A stretch of DNA of 64,000 nucleotides from Streptococcus suis (GTDB lineage: Bacteria > Bacillota > Bacilli > Lactobacillales > Streptococcaceae), in contig NZ_JAEUXI010000002.1 in NCBI RefSeq assembly GCF_016775005.1, forward strand, positions 124,001 to 188,000, in the 5' to 3' direction. A program made the translations under genes and the position numbers. Below the pieces are notes generated by a model, which did not search any database, was not told the origin of the DNA, and saw only the letters and a program-made list of their open reading frames with translations. The stretch's first letter is position 1, and each line of letters opens with the position of its first letter. Positions 8,501 through 16,897 of this stretch are shown in pieces.

Positions 8501-9389
8501 GGACATAAGGGCTGTCTTCACGAACAAAGAGAGAGGAGCGACGCGCCACTTCCTCAGCAGTCAAGGCACGATTGTAGAGTGTAAAGTTGCGAATATCTAG
8601 TTTTGTCGCAGCCCAAGCATTGGTATTTGCCCGTTTGACTTCACCCAATTGAGCATAGCTCAAAGCTGTCGCTGAACCAAAAAGATCACTTCTAGCCGTT
8701 GCTGACTTGGACAGCTGACCATTGACATACATGTTTACATCAACTGTATTGTCCGCTGTATTTTTTTGGTAGGTAAGAGCGATCGCATTCCACTCACCAT
8801 TTCCTGCCCGTTGCGTACCTGAATCGATTAGGACATTGCGTTGTCCAGCGCTACCAGTACGACTTTCCAAACCTGCCGTGCCATTATTGACAAAGAGAGC
8901 AGTGTATTCGTCCTTATGGGTCTGGCTGGATGTTGCAAACAAGTTAAAGAAGCCGTTGGCTTGAGCATTGTACTCGACGTAGATTGTACCACTTGTCGAT
9001 TCTTTGACAGAATCACGAACTTCTTCTGACAATTCCAACCGCTTGTTGCTGCTATTGAGTGCGACATTTTCCAGCTTTGTCACCTCAAGGCTAGCAAACT
9101 CATTAGCAGATTCATCTGCAGGAAGCGCTTCCAAATTCACATCTAAAGAAGGCAAGGATGCTTCCGCAGCCTCTTCTGCGGTCGGTTCTGATACTACAGC
9201 TTCCTCACTTGGAGTAGGAGCTGGTTCAGAGGTTGGAGTAACTTCTGCCACACGCGGTGTGGTTGTTGTTTCTGCAACAATTTCATTTGCATGAACACCA
9301 CGTTGACCAACTAAAAAGGTTGCCAATACAACAGATGAGTATAGAGCAACACGTGGAAAAGCATTTTTCCCTTTGAGATTCTCAGGCAT
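5535..9389 (-). CDS. nanA: Cell-wall-anchored sialidase (neuraminidase)
   Basis: A 1284-residue surface exosialidase that removes terminal sialic acid from host glycans. The secretion signal covers about residues 1-36. Residues 75-285 form a lectin-like jelly-roll domain (CBM40/laminin-G type). The GH33 catalytic domain runs from about 305 to 780, with FRIP at 327-330 and Asp boxes STDNGKQW (364), SDDDGVTW (523), SDDHGETW (591) and SLDGGATW (657). About 885-1025 looks like a discoidin-type (F5/8 C) sugar-binding module. An acidic linker and ELPAFEGG / LPSLDP repeats lead to LPNTG near 1250, a membrane segment and RRKQTR, so sortase anchoring is expected. It sits directly upstream of a decayed paralogue, with its own promoter and terminator. 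Confidence 0.95.
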   Translation of the reverse strand: MPENLKGKNAFPRVALYSSVVLATFLVGQRGVHANEIVAETTTTPRVAEVTPTSEPAPTPSEEAVVSEPTAEEAAEASLPSLDVNLEALPADESANEFASLEVTKLENVALNSSNKRLELSEEVRDSVKESTSGTIYVEYNAQANGFFNLFATSSQTHKDEYTALFVNNGTAGLESRTGSAGQRNVLIDSGTQRAGNGEWNAIALTYQKNTADNTVDVNMYVNGQLSKSATARSDLFGSATALSYAQLGEVKRANTNAWAATKLDIRNFTLYNRALTAEEVARRSSLFVREDSPYVLNEGSELTDKVTVFEGGRGNRKNPDNNVASFRIPALLKTDKGTLIAASDQRHDHSGDWGNIAQVIKRSTDNGKQWSDTIKIVDLKDNPNAQNRNVGAPLTIDTALVQDPTTKRIFAIYDMFPEGQALFGNLNDRKPEHSVIDGKTYLNLYRGTETDPYTVREDGRIYDAQGQATEYRVNVNDSSPAFANLGDIYQGEGTEPVGNIYFQTQNNGMFRVAMDNYIWLSYSDDDGVTWSRPRDITASVKKEYMKFLGLGPGTGIVLHAGPHKGRLVVPAYGINYTGALNSQSAMVFYSDDHGETWSAGETFNDNRTLADGTVLHASTMNNGNEIGTEATIVQLSNGQLKMFMRGVKGKVRVATSLDGGATWQNDLETLTDVHDAYVQLSAIRVVRDGKEYVLLANANGPGRQRIDGHVRVAEVGEDGSLNWLHHQILQHGEFAYNSIQELEDGTFGLLYEHKSGDQNAYSLYYRQFNWEYLTQEDYGLPTTEITTVDHYKDGYVALTFSKPILAVNQPRLLLTNGNQLEFVSQLATDRLLFRINPADRKESIVAVVSGDISNIAKLPLSIFKSLDGSAVQKIKKVDGRTVRVTGQAVFEDERGYGLANLMDGDKSTVTELKWLIEGQPSYSLPQTITLTLPTEKTVHSMVISKRTPGNGTMTKYQVKAYLGDQLQFDSGERSVDFATAEVAVGFGKDVRADRIEFIPLEAHTNATTKDNRMWTVREVQLFEVVDTPTTPAEVETSMEFRDERSGVLVQLEEALATSHTLAVALIDSDHAAVADTDNTVLDIQLKSAEDQTVTLSAPAILVIPKVGDKVPAKALLLLDNNEVVELDVTESPVEIDGVSRDSIVILTEQLGKIALIYPAAVTEVENPAPAEGGEEQSTAPVETEELVTAKGEATHFELPAFEGGLVLNENLTHFLPSLDPKLLFADKEAASEVVVNLPAASKDEKKATDGKTLPNTGTQEAILLSLTGLGLLAGLAKRRKQTR

Positions 9390-9447
9390 ATGACCCTCCT
9401 TTTTGATAATAATTGAATCACTTTGTGAAAACTACACTTTCAACAAT

Positions 9448-9476
9448 ATATTAACATATATCAAAAAGAAGAGCAA
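9448..9476 (-). promoter_or_regulatory. Promoter of nanA
   Basis: TTGCTC (9471-9476), 17-base spacer, TAATAT (9448-9453) on the minus strand; AAAAAGGAGGGTC lies before the ATG. Confidence 0.55.
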
Positions 9477-9510
9477 GCCCTTCTCAAACGGAAATTGAAA
9501 ACAAGAAAGA

Positions 9511-9532
9511 AAAATCCCCTCTCTCGAGGGGA
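9511..9532 (-). terminator. fakA terminator
   Basis: TCCCCTC, loop of four, GAGGGGA, then TTTTTC on the minus strand; six bases past the fakA stop. Confidence 0.88.
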
Positions 9533-9537
9533 CCTGC

Positions 9538-11202
9538 TTATTCTACGCTGAAAAGATATGGGTAGACTGGTTGATTTCCTTGATGGATTTCGACCTCGAC
9601 ATCTTCAAATTGTTCTTCTAGCTGTTCAGCAAGAGTTTGAGCCAATTCTTCATTACCATCTTCACCGATATAGATCGTCACGATTTCGCTGTCTTCATCG
9701 AGCATTTTCTCAAATGTAGCAACAAGCGTCTCCATCATATCTGGGTTAGAAACCACAATCTTACCATCAACCATACCAAGGTTGTCATTTTCATGGATTT
9801 CAAGACCATCGATGGTTGTGTCACGGACTGCAGTTGTCACGCTACCGCTTTTCACCTCTGCGAGAGATGCCGTCATGGCTTCAAAGTTACTTTCCAAATC
9901 ACGACTTGGATCAAAGGCAAGCAAGCTAGTGAAACCTTGTGGCAGGGTCTTAGTTTCCACAACCTTAACTGCAACTTCCGCAACTTCTGCTGCAGTCTGA
10001 GCCGCCATCAAGATGTTCTTGTTGTTTGGCAACAAGATGACATTGCGGGCATTGACCAATTCAATAGCATTGACAAAGTCTTCTGTTGATGGGTTCATAG
10101 TCTGACCACCTGAAATCACATAATCAACACCTTGTGATTTGAAGATTTCTGTCAATCCCTCGCCTGCCGCAACAGCAATAATGCCGTACTCTTTTTGTTC
10201 AGCCGGTTTTTGGAAACTTTCTTCCTTCTCAACCTGAGCCTCATGTTGCTCACGCATATTGTCCACTTTTACCTTGACCAAGCTACCGTATTGAAGACCC
10301 GCTTGCATGACCAAACCTGGATCTTCTGTATGGACATGGACTTTAACGATTTCATCATCGTTGACAACTAGGAGAGAATCCCCAAGGTCATTAAGATAGT
10401 TGCGGAATTCTTCATAATCAAAGTCCTTCACATAAGTAGGGCCCTGGCGAAGAGCTACCATGATTTCTGTACAGTAACCAAAGGTAATATCCTCAGTCGC
10501 TACATGACCAGCAACTGACTTGTGGTGTTCTGCATTGATCATCTCAGACATGACAGCTGGTGTCGCTTCAAAATCCTCTGACGCAATGTACTCGCCTGTC
10601 AGAGCTGACAGGAAGCCTTCGTAAATATAAACAAGACCTTGACCACCTGAATCGACAACCCCAACCTCTTTCAAGACTGGAAGCATCTCAGGTGTTTTCT
10701 TGAGGGCACGATTGGCACCTTCTAGAGTCGCACGCATGACCTCAACCGCATCATCAGTTTCTTCTGCTTTTTTAAGAGCTGCTGTAGCTGCGCCACGAGA
10801 AACCGTCAAAATGGTACCTTCAACTGGTTTCATTACAGCCTTATAAGCCACTTCGACACCATGTTGGAAGGCTTGCGCCAAGTCCTTACCATCCAATTCA
10901 ACCTTGCCTTTGACAGACTGACCAAAACCACGGAACAATTGTGACGTAATAACGCCAGAGTTCCCGCGAGCACCCATGAGCAAACCTTTTGACAAGATTT
11001 GAGCGACTTCACCTACTGAATTTGCCGGCTTATCCGCCACTTCTTTGGCACCATTTGTAATGGTCATGCCCATGTTGGTTCCAGTATCACCATCTGGTAC
11101 CGGGAAGACGTTTAATGAGTTTACATATTCAGCTTGTTTATTCAATCGAGTAGATGCTGCTTGCACCATTTCTTGGAATAAACTGGTAGTAATTTTAGAC
11201 AC
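9538..11202 (-). CDS. fakA: Fatty acid kinase subunit FakA (DhaL/DegV-like protein)
   Basis: 554 residues. The N-terminal DhaL-type ATP-binding domain (about 1-200) has the metal-binding motif FPVPDGDTGTNMG near residue 35. The middle and C-terminal parts match the DAK-like/YloV family, now known in Firmicutes as FakA. FakA phosphorylates exogenous fatty acids presented by FakB carriers for phospholipid synthesis at the membrane. It is encoded two bases after an Asp23-family gene, as in many streptococci, and the pair probably shares one transcript. A hairpin follows the stop. Motif and context support the call; fatty acid kinase activity is inferred from the family. Confidence 0.9.
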   Translation of the reverse strand: MSKITTSLFQEMVQAASTRLNKQAEYVNSLNVFPVPDGDTGTNMGMTITNGAKEVADKPANSVGEVAQILSKGLLMGARGNSGVITSQLFRGFGQSVKGKVELDGKDLAQAFQHGVEVAYKAVMKPVEGTILTVSRGAATAALKKAEETDDAVEVMRATLEGANRALKKTPEMLPVLKEVGVVDSGGQGLVYIYEGFLSALTGEYIASEDFEATPAVMSEMINAEHHKSVAGHVATEDITFGYCTEIMVALRQGPTYVKDFDYEEFRNYLNDLGDSLLVVNDDEIVKVHVHTEDPGLVMQAGLQYGSLVKVKVDNMREQHEAQVEKEESFQKPAEQKEYGIIAVAAGEGLTEIFKSQGVDYVISGGQTMNPSTEDFVNAIELVNARNVILLPNNKNILMAAQTAAEVAEVAVKVVETKTLPQGFTSLLAFDPSRDLESNFEAMTASLAEVKSGSVTTAVRDTTIDGLEIHENDNLGMVDGKIVVSNPDMMETLVATFEKMLDEDSEIVTIYIGEDGNEELAQTLAEQLEEQFEDVEVEIHQGNQPVYPYLFSVE

Positions 11203-11204
11203 AA

Positions 11205-11570
11205 TTATTCTCCTACGACTTTGATATTTTGGATATAGACGTTGACTGCATCAACTGCAATGCCCAATTGGTTCTCAAGGTTAAATTGAACACGCTCTTG
11301 GATATTGCGGGATACTTCACTGATTTTCACTCCATAGCTCATCACAGTGTAAACGTCTACCACGATTTGCCCTTCTTCTGTTGTTTTAATGACAACACCT
11401 TTGGAATAATTTTCCTTTCCGAGAAGGGCTTGAAAATTATCTTTAAGGGCAGATTTGCTAGCCATGCCAACGACACCGAAAATCTCAGTCGCCGCACCAC
11501 CAACAACCGTTGCAATGACTTCATCTGTCAATTCAATTTGGCCATCTTTGGTATTGATCTTAACCGTCAT
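11205..11570 (-). CDS. Asp23/Gls24 family protein (YloU-like)
   Basis: 121 residues, start MTVKINTKDGQIELTDEVIATVVGGAATEIFGVVGMASK. This is the conserved core of the Asp23/Gls24 family, linked to envelope stress and fatty acid kinase operons. No signal peptide or membrane helix is visible. It lies immediately upstream of fakA with two bases between them, which suggests translational coupling. The exact biochemical role is not known. Confidence 0.9.
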   Translation of the reverse strand: MTVKINTKDGQIELTDEVIATVVGGAATEIFGVVGMASKSALKDNFQALLGKENYSKGVVIKTTEEGQIVVDVYTVMSYGVKISEVSRNIQERVQFNLENQLGIAVDAVNVYIQNIKVVGE

Positions 11571-11682
11571 ATTTTGTTACCTCAAATAGTTTTATCACTC
11601 CATTTTACCACATTTTCAACTTTCTGTAAAAAACAAGCTTGTGACAACGGAAGAGATAGGCCAGAACACGGAAAACTGCAAG

Positions 11683-11708
11683 AAAAAAATGACCCTCGAG
11701 AGTCATTT
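11683..11708 (-). terminator. rpmB terminator
   Basis: AAATGAC and GTCATTT arms around a CTCGAG core, followed on the minus strand by TTTTTTTC; it starts just after the rpmB stop. Confidence 0.8.
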
Positions 11709-11715
11709 CCTTCTA

Positions 11716-11904
11716 TTAAACGCGTTCTACTTTGCCTGATTTAAGAGCACGAGCTGAAGCCCAAACTTTTTTAGGTTTACCGTCAATCAAAACAGTAACT
11801 TTTTGAAGGTTTGGTTTAACTGCGCGTTTTGTTTGGTTCATAGCGTGTGAACGGTTGTTACCTGATACAGTCTTACGACCAGTGAAATAACATACTTTAG
11901 CCAT
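11716..11904 (-). CDS. rpmB: 50S ribosomal protein L28
   Basis: 62 residues starting [20 protein letters not shown] and ending KVERV, standard L28 length. The start at 11904 has GAGGAAG nine bases upstream; a longer reading from 11961 adds residues foreign to the family. It is monocistronic here with its own hairpin. It is transcribed in the same direction as the Asp23/fakA pair that lies 145 bases further on. Confidence 0.97.
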   Translation of the reverse strand: MAKVCYFTGRKTVSGNNRSHAMNQTKRAVKPNLQKVTVLIDGKPKKVWASARALKSGKVERV

Positions 11905-12137
11905 TTGTATCTTCCTCCTCATTTGATCAAATATAACGGATGTGCTAGCACCACATACCATACTATTCTAACAGAAAAGAAAGAACTTGGCAAGAATTAT
12001 TTTTCTTTTTTCACATATCCAGCCCAATATCTGATTATCATTGGAAGTGTATCACTATTCCCTTCCTCAGACGACCTGCCCTTCATTGGAAATCAGATTG
12101 ATTTTTCAGAAAAATCATTTCTATTTCAAAAAAACAG

Positions 12138-12171
12138 CAAAAAGAGGATTTTCAATCGAAAATCCTCTTTT
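12138..12171. terminator. fba terminator
   Basis: AAAGAGGATTTTC (12141-12153), loop AATC, GAAAATCCTCTTT (12158-12170): perfect 13-bp stem with A/T tracts on both sides. The rest of 11905-12217 shows only the rpmB upstream region and no gene. Confidence 0.9.
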
Positions 12172-12217
12172 AATTAAACTTTATTTGCTCAAAATCAAAG
12201 ATTTTTTCGCAGAACAA

Positions 12218-13099
12218 TTAAGCTTTGTTTGCTGAACCAAATACGTCGATACGCTCTTCAACAGATGCTTGGATAGCTTTTACACCGTCAGCCAAGAATT
12301 TACGTGGGTCGAAGAGTTTCTTCTTGTCGTATTCTGCTTCGTTTGCTTCATAAGCTGCTGCAAACTTACGAGTTGCGTTTGCAAATGCGATTTGGCACTC
12401 AGTGTTAACGTTAACTTTAGCAACACCCAATTTGATTGCTTCTTGGATTTGTGCATCTGGAATACCTGAACCACCGTGCAATACGATTGGGAAACCTGGT
12501 ACAGCTTCAGTCAATTTACGCAAGTGGTCAAGGTCAAGACCTTCCCAGTTTTCTGGGTATGGACCGTGGATGTTACCGATACCAGCTGCCAAGAAGTCAA
12601 TACCAGTTGCAACCATTGCTACTGCGTCTTCGATTGGAGCCAATTCACCAGTACCAACGATACCGTCTTCTTCACCACCGATAGTACCAACTTCAGCTTC
12701 AACTGAGATACCTTTAGCGTGTGCCAATTCTACAACTTCTTTTGCTTTTGCAAGGTTTTCTTCTACTGGAAGGTGTGAACCGTCAAACATGATAGAAGTG
12801 TAACCAACTTCGATACACTCAAGTGCATCTTCGTAGTGACCGTGGTCAAGGTGAATAGCAACTGGAACTGTGATGTTCATTGACTCGATCAAGTTAGCGA
12901 TCAAGTTACGAGCTACTTTGTAACCACCCATGTACTTAGCTGCACCCATAGAAGTTTGGATAAGAACTGGAGCTTGTTTTGCTTCTGCTGCACGCAAGAT
13001 AGCTTGAGTCCACTCAAGGTTGTTTGTGTTAAATCCACCAACTGCATAACCGTTGTCACGCGCTGCTTGGACAAATTTTTCTGCTGAAACTAATGGCAT
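12218..13099 (-). CDS. fba: Class II fructose-bisphosphate aldolase
   Basis: 293 residues. Class II (zinc-dependent) aldolase cleaves fructose-1,6-bisphosphate in glycolysis. Recognisable blocks are GGFNTNNLEWTQAILRAA, the zinc site VAIHLDHGHYED, the SIMFDGSHLP region, VEAEVGTIGGEEDG, and the phosphate-binding LHGGSGIPDAQIQEAI. Start MPLVSAEKFV has AGGAGG upstream. It is a single-gene unit with a strong terminator, as usual for this highly expressed enzyme. Confidence 0.98.
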   Translation of the reverse strand: MPLVSAEKFVQAARDNGYAVGGFNTNNLEWTQAILRAAEAKQAPVLIQTSMGAAKYMGGYKVARNLIANLIESMNITVPVAIHLDHGHYEDALECIEVGYTSIMFDGSHLPVEENLAKAKEVVELAHAKGISVEAEVGTIGGEEDGIVGTGELAPIEDAVAMVATGIDFLAAGIGNIHGPYPENWEGLDLDHLRKLTEAVPGFPIVLHGGSGIPDAQIQEAIKLGVAKVNVNTECQIAFANATRKFAAAYEANEAEYDKKKLFDPRKFLADGVKAIQASVEERIDVFGSANKA

Positions 13100-13224
13100 T
13101 CTAAGAGCCTCCTAATATTTTTTGGGAGTCATCCCCCATACCCTCCTATTTTAACACGATTCTCAAAAAAATGCTAGCTGAAACTGTATCCATATGAGAA
13201 AATTTTCACATATCTTTCAGACAC

Positions 13225-13249
13225 AAAAAAAGACTGGTTAAACCAGTCT
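13225..13249 (-). terminator. Terminator after tRNA-Leu
   Basis: AGACTGGTT and AACCAGTCT arms followed on the minus strand by TTTTTTT; eleven bases past the 3' end of the tRNA. Confidence 0.88.
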
Positions 13250-13260
13250 GAAAGTTCTAT

Positions 13261-13345
13261 GCGGAGAGAGGGACTTGAACCCTCACGACCTAAAGCGGTC
13301 ACAGGATCCTTAATCCTGCGCGTCTGCCAATTCCGCCATCCCCGC
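13261..13345 (-). tRNA. tRNA-Leu, anticodon most likely AAG
   Basis: An 85-base cloverleaf on the minus strand. The acceptor is GCGGGGA pairing with TCTCCGC (one G-T pair). The D arm is GGCGGAATTGGCAGACGC. The anticodon stem CAGGA/TCCTG holds loop TTAAGGA. There is a long class II variable arm, and the T loop is GGTTCAAGTCC. Loop position gives anticodon AAG, which reads CUU leucine codons; a one-base shift would give TAA, so the identity as Leu is firmer than the exact anticodon. CCA is not encoded. Confidence 0.92.
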
Positions 13346-13415
13346 TGAACACTAGATAAGTATACCACGGGGTATCACCCTTGTCAACACTTTTTTTGAA
13401 AAAAGTTCATATTTT

Positions 13416-14984
13416 TTACTTTCTTCTCTCCAGCACCACCTTCTGGTCATAGTCTGCCTCACGATGCGAGCGGTGACTGATATGAATGACCGTTGTCCCC
13501 TCCAAGTCTAGCAGGGCTTGTTCCACCATGGCAAAGGTCCGATCATCTAAACCTGAAAGAGATTCATCTAGGAGCAAGACAGGTTTGTGGAGCAAGAGGG
13601 TCCGTACCAAGGCCAGGCGTTGTTGCTGCCCACCTGAAAGAGTTGATTCTGCATCAAAGAGCTCGCTTTCCAACTGCTGACGACTAGCAAATCGTTGTCT
13701 CAGTCCTACTAACTGCAACAAGACAAGAACCTCCTGCTCGTCGACCTCCCTTCCCAAACTGATATTATCCCAGATGCTGGCATGAAAAAGTTTCACTTTT
13801 TGTGGCAGAAAGGCAAGATAGGATTGAACCAGCTCTTCTCCCAATTCCTTCAAAGGCTGCCCATTCAGATAGACTCCTTCATCATCCTGCCCCATTTGTC
13901 CCATCAGGAGGTAGGCTAAGGTCGATTTACCTACGCCGCTCTCTCCCTGAATCAGATACTTCTTCCCAGGCTCAAAGTTTAGACTCAATCCCGAAAAAAG
14001 AGGAGTTTCTTCTATAGAAAAAGAAAGATTACGCACCTGAAGAGAGGTGAAGGGGTGTTTGGTTTTTTGGGAAAAAGGCAGAGCTGGTTCCTGTTTTAAG
14101 AGCTGCTCACGTAGATTGCGAACAGAAGCCATATCCGCAATAGACGATGCAATTAAGCTAATCGGCATGGTCAATTCTAAAGAAATACTATAAATTGCCA
14201 CCAAGGCTCCTACTGTCATTTGCCCTGCCAAAATCCTTTGACCTCCCAAACAGAGAATCAGAACCGTCAATAGATAGAAGAACAAACCAGATAAGACATT
14301 CAACAAGGCTGACAGAAAAGCCTTCCGGTCTTCCAGTTGATAGATTCGTTTGTATTGATCATTTGTCTTGTCAGAAAAATACTGGCTACGATCGGCATTT
14401 TTGATAATGACTAGACCTGAAAGGAGGTCATTGAGCAGAATCTGATAGGCAGCCTTCTCCTGAGAGATGGCCTCCTGAACCCTTTGTCGACTATTTTGAA
14501 AAAGGTAGGGCAGCCCAATCGGCACCAAGGTCAAAAGCAGGATTGCTATGGATACCTGACTATCCAAGCCAAAGAGAGCCAGACAGGCAAACAAGAAGGA
14601 CACCACTCCTTGATAGAGGGAAAACAGAGTATCATAGTAGAGTTCCTTGACCATCTCGCTATCATTATGAATAGCCGAAACTCGTGCCGCTACTTCTGAT
14701 TGCTTGAGCAAGCTCGGCCCCTGCAAAAAACGATTGACTAGAGTAGCCTGAATCTTGTAGCCAATCCTATTCAAAAACCGCTGATTGCAGACTTGACGAA
14801 CAAACTCTGCCACCAGCATCAAGCATAAAATCGCAAGTAACTGCCAAATCTGTACAATAAAACCAGCTCTATCCCCACTAGTTAAACTATCTGTTATTCC
14901 TGCTATCTGGTAGTTAAAGAGCACGTTTAATCCTGCTACCAGGCTAATCGCCACTAATGTCACGATAAAATGAAGATTCCTCAC
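13416..14984 (-). CDS. ABC exporter, fused membrane and ATPase domains
   Basis: 522 residues, a half-transporter. The N-terminal membrane domain (about 1-290) has several hydrophobic helices starting MRNLHFIVTLVAISLVAGLNV. The ATPase domain has Walker A GESGVGKST near 360, the signature LSGGQQQRLALVRTLLL, Walker B PVLLLDES and a switch His in HISHRSH. The likely partner is another copy of itself. No precursor peptide or partner gene lies next to it. The membrane domain resembles peptide/lipid exporters of the CydCD/MsbA kind, but the substrate cannot be read from sequence. Identity as a type IV ABC exporter is firm. Confidence 0.85.
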   Translation of the reverse strand: MRNLHFIVTLVAISLVAGLNVLFNYQIAGITDSLTSGDRAGFIVQIWQLLAILCLMLVAEFVRQVCNQRFLNRIGYKIQATLVNRFLQGPSLLKQSEVAARVSAIHNDSEMVKELYYDTLFSLYQGVVSFLFACLALFGLDSQVSIAILLLTLVPIGLPYLFQNSRQRVQEAISQEKAAYQILLNDLLSGLVIIKNADRSQYFSDKTNDQYKRIYQLEDRKAFLSALLNVLSGLFFYLLTVLILCLGGQRILAGQMTVGALVAIYSISLELTMPISLIASSIADMASVRNLREQLLKQEPALPFSQKTKHPFTSLQVRNLSFSIEETPLFSGLSLNFEPGKKYLIQGESGVGKSTLAYLLMGQMGQDDEGVYLNGQPLKELGEELVQSYLAFLPQKVKLFHASIWDNISLGREVDEQEVLVLLQLVGLRQRFASRQQLESELFDAESTLSGGQQQRLALVRTLLLHKPVLLLDESLSGLDDRTFAMVEQALLDLEGTTVIHISHRSHREADYDQKVVLERRK

Positions 14985-15067
14985 CTCTTCTCCCTCCTTT
15001 TCCTAGATCACTCATTGCACATATTAAAAAGCTTAACAGAATCCACCAATTAGTCAAGCCTTGCCCA

Positions 15068-15096
15068 TAAAAAACGAGCACCCTAAAAGGATGCTC
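15068..15096 (-). terminator. pyrG terminator
   Basis: GAGCATCCT, loop TTT, AGGGTGCTC, then GTTTTTT on the minus strand, between pyrG and the ABC exporter gene. Confidence 0.88.
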
Positions 15097-15132
15097 CACT
15101 CAAAAGCGCTGGTCTACACAGTCACTCCTAAT

Positions 15133-16740
15133 TTATTCACTTCCATTCTCAACAGCTGCTGTGACAAAGGCTGTATAGAGTCCTTCCGGACGATTTGGAC
15201 GAGATTGGAGTTCTGGGTGATACTGACAGGCCACAAAGAACTTGTTCTCAGGAATTTCAACAATCTCAACCAAGCGGTTGTCTGGCGATACACCTGAGAA
15301 GACAAAACCAGCTTGTTCAAATTGCTGACGGAAGTCATTGTTAAACTCGTAACGGTGGCGGTGACGACGTTGAACAACTTCTTGATTATCATAGGCTGCT
15401 GCAGCCTTTGAACCACGTTTGAGCTTGCTTGGATAAAGACCTAAACGGAGGGTTCCTCCTAAATCTTCCACTCCAATTTGATCACGCATGATATCGATAA
15501 TCGGATACTTGGTTTCAGGATCCAGCTCAAAACTATTGGCTCCTTCTAATCCAAGAACATGGCGAGCAAATTCCACACAGGTCAACTGCATGCCCAAGCA
15601 GACGCCTAACATAGGCACATCATTCTCACGCGCATAGCGAATGGCTTGAATTTTTCCTTCTGTACCGCGTTGACCAAAGCCACCAGGTACGATGATCCCT
15701 TGGGCTTGTCCAAGTCGATCAGCTACATTTTCTGCTGTCAGATCATTGGCATTGACCCAATCCAACTCAATCGCAGCATCGTTGGCATAGCCAGAGTGTT
15801 TCAAGGCTTCTACAACTGAAATGTAGGCATCTTGTAATTCTACATACTTACCAACTAAAGCGATTTTTACTTTTTTCTGGAGATTAAGAACCTTGTTTAC
15901 CATCGCTGTCCACTCTGTCATATCTGCTGGAGGTACGTCGAGCTTCAAGTGATCGCAAACAATTTGATCCATGTTCTGCGCCTGCATATTTAATGGGATT
16001 TGGTAAAGGTGTTCAACGTCCAAGGATTCAATGACCGCTTCTGGTGCCACATCACAGAACTGGGCTAGTTTGTTTTTAATGCCTTGACCTGCTGGCTGTT
16101 CTGTCCGAATCACCAACATGTTTGGCTGAATACCTAGACCACGCAACTCTTTTACAGAATGTTGTGTTGGCTTAGTTTTCATTTCGCCTGCTGCTTTAAG
16201 ATAAGGCAAGAGTGTTGTATGGATATACATAACATTGTCTGAACCGACATCTGCCTTCATCTGACGGAGGGCTTCTAGGAAGGGCAAGCTTTCGATGTCA
16301 CCGACCGTTCCGCCAACTTCCGTGATGATAACATCAGCATCGGTGGTCCGAGCCGCACGCTTGATTTTGTCTTTCAAAGCATCTGTAATGTGTGGAATCA
16401 CCTGAACCGTTGCTCCTAGGTACTCTCCCTTACGTTCTTTGCGAAGGACTTCGCTGTAAATTTTACCAGTTGTGACGTTTGAATACTTGTTGAGGTTGAT
16501 GTCGATGAATCGCTCGTAGTGACCAAGGTCCAAGTCTGTTTCTGCACCATCATCTGTCACAAATACTTCCCCGTGTTGGTAAGGACTCATGGTTCCTGGG
16601 TCAATGTTGATGTAGGGATCAAATTTTTGGATGGTAACTTTCAATCCTCTGTTTTTCAAGAGGCGGCCCAAACTTGCTGCCACAATCCCCTTACCAATCG
16701 ATGACACAACGCCACCTGTTACAAAAATATATTTTGTCAT
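15133..16740 (-). CDS. pyrG: CTP synthase
   Basis: 535 residues. The enzyme aminates UTP to CTP using glutamine and ATP. The N-terminal synthetase domain begins [18 protein letters not shown] and holds the P-loop. The C-terminal class I glutamine amidotransferase domain has the nucleophile in [12 protein letters not shown] and the catalytic His-Glu in YHPELQSRP. Length and motifs are normal. It lies downstream of rpoE, as in other Firmicutes. Its leader carries the elements of a CTP-sensing attenuator (see 16801-16889). Confidence 0.98.
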   Translation of the reverse strand: MTKYIFVTGGVVSSIGKGIVAASLGRLLKNRGLKVTIQKFDPYINIDPGTMSPYQHGEVFVTDDGAETDLDLGHYERFIDINLNKYSNVTTGKIYSEVLRKERKGEYLGATVQVIPHITDALKDKIKRAARTTDADVIITEVGGTVGDIESLPFLEALRQMKADVGSDNVMYIHTTLLPYLKAAGEMKTKPTQHSVKELRGLGIQPNMLVIRTEQPAGQGIKNKLAQFCDVAPEAVIESLDVEHLYQIPLNMQAQNMDQIVCDHLKLDVPPADMTEWTAMVNKVLNLQKKVKIALVGKYVELQDAYISVVEALKHSGYANDAAIELDWVNANDLTAENVADRLGQAQGIIVPGGFGQRGTEGKIQAIRYARENDVPMLGVCLGMQLTCVEFARHVLGLEGANSFELDPETKYPIIDIMRDQIGVEDLGGTLRLGLYPSKLKRGSKAAAAYDNQEVVQRRHRHRYEFNNDFRQQFEQAGFVFSGVSPDNRLVEIVEIPENKFFVACQYHPELQSRPNRPEGLYTAFVTAAVENGSE

Positions 16741-16800
16741 GCAAACTCCTCCTCTGCTGTCTTCTTAATGACGGGGTGTTTTTTAACAATCTTGAAGAAA

Positions 16801-16854
16801 AAACAAAAATAGCTCCCTATTGACTAGGGAGCTCCGACCTCAAAAGAGGTGCCC
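16801..16854 (-). promoter_or_regulatory. pyrG leader with attenuator terminator
   Basis: The transcript would begin GGGCACC at 16854. It continues to a terminator whose stem is AGCTCCCTA (16825-16833) and TAGGGAGCT (16811-16819), followed by ATTTTTGTTTTTT. In Bacillus subtilis and Lactococcus, low CTP causes repeated G addition at a GGGC start, and the extra Gs pair with a CU-rich arm of the terminator to allow read-through. Both elements, the GGGC start and a CUCCCU arm, are present here in the right order. Mechanism is inferred from the family. Confidence 0.85.
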
Positions 16855-16889
16855 GATATTATCTTATCGTAAAAACAGAGGCTTGTCAA
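16854..16889 (-). promoter_or_regulatory. pyrG promoter with GGGC start
   Basis: TTGACA (16884-16889), 17-base spacer, TAAGAT (16861-16866), six bases, then GGGC from 16854, all on the minus strand. Spacing is textbook for sigma-A. Confidence 0.9.
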
Positions 16890-16897
16890 TGACAAAT

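Noticed and set aside
11905-12235. Plus-strand frames between rpmB and fba
   Set aside because: They cross the fba terminator hairpin, have no ribosome site and look AT-rich noncoding.
13416-14984. Bacteriocin exporter function for the ABC half-transporter
   Set aside because: There is no peptidase domain, precursor peptide or immunity gene nearby.
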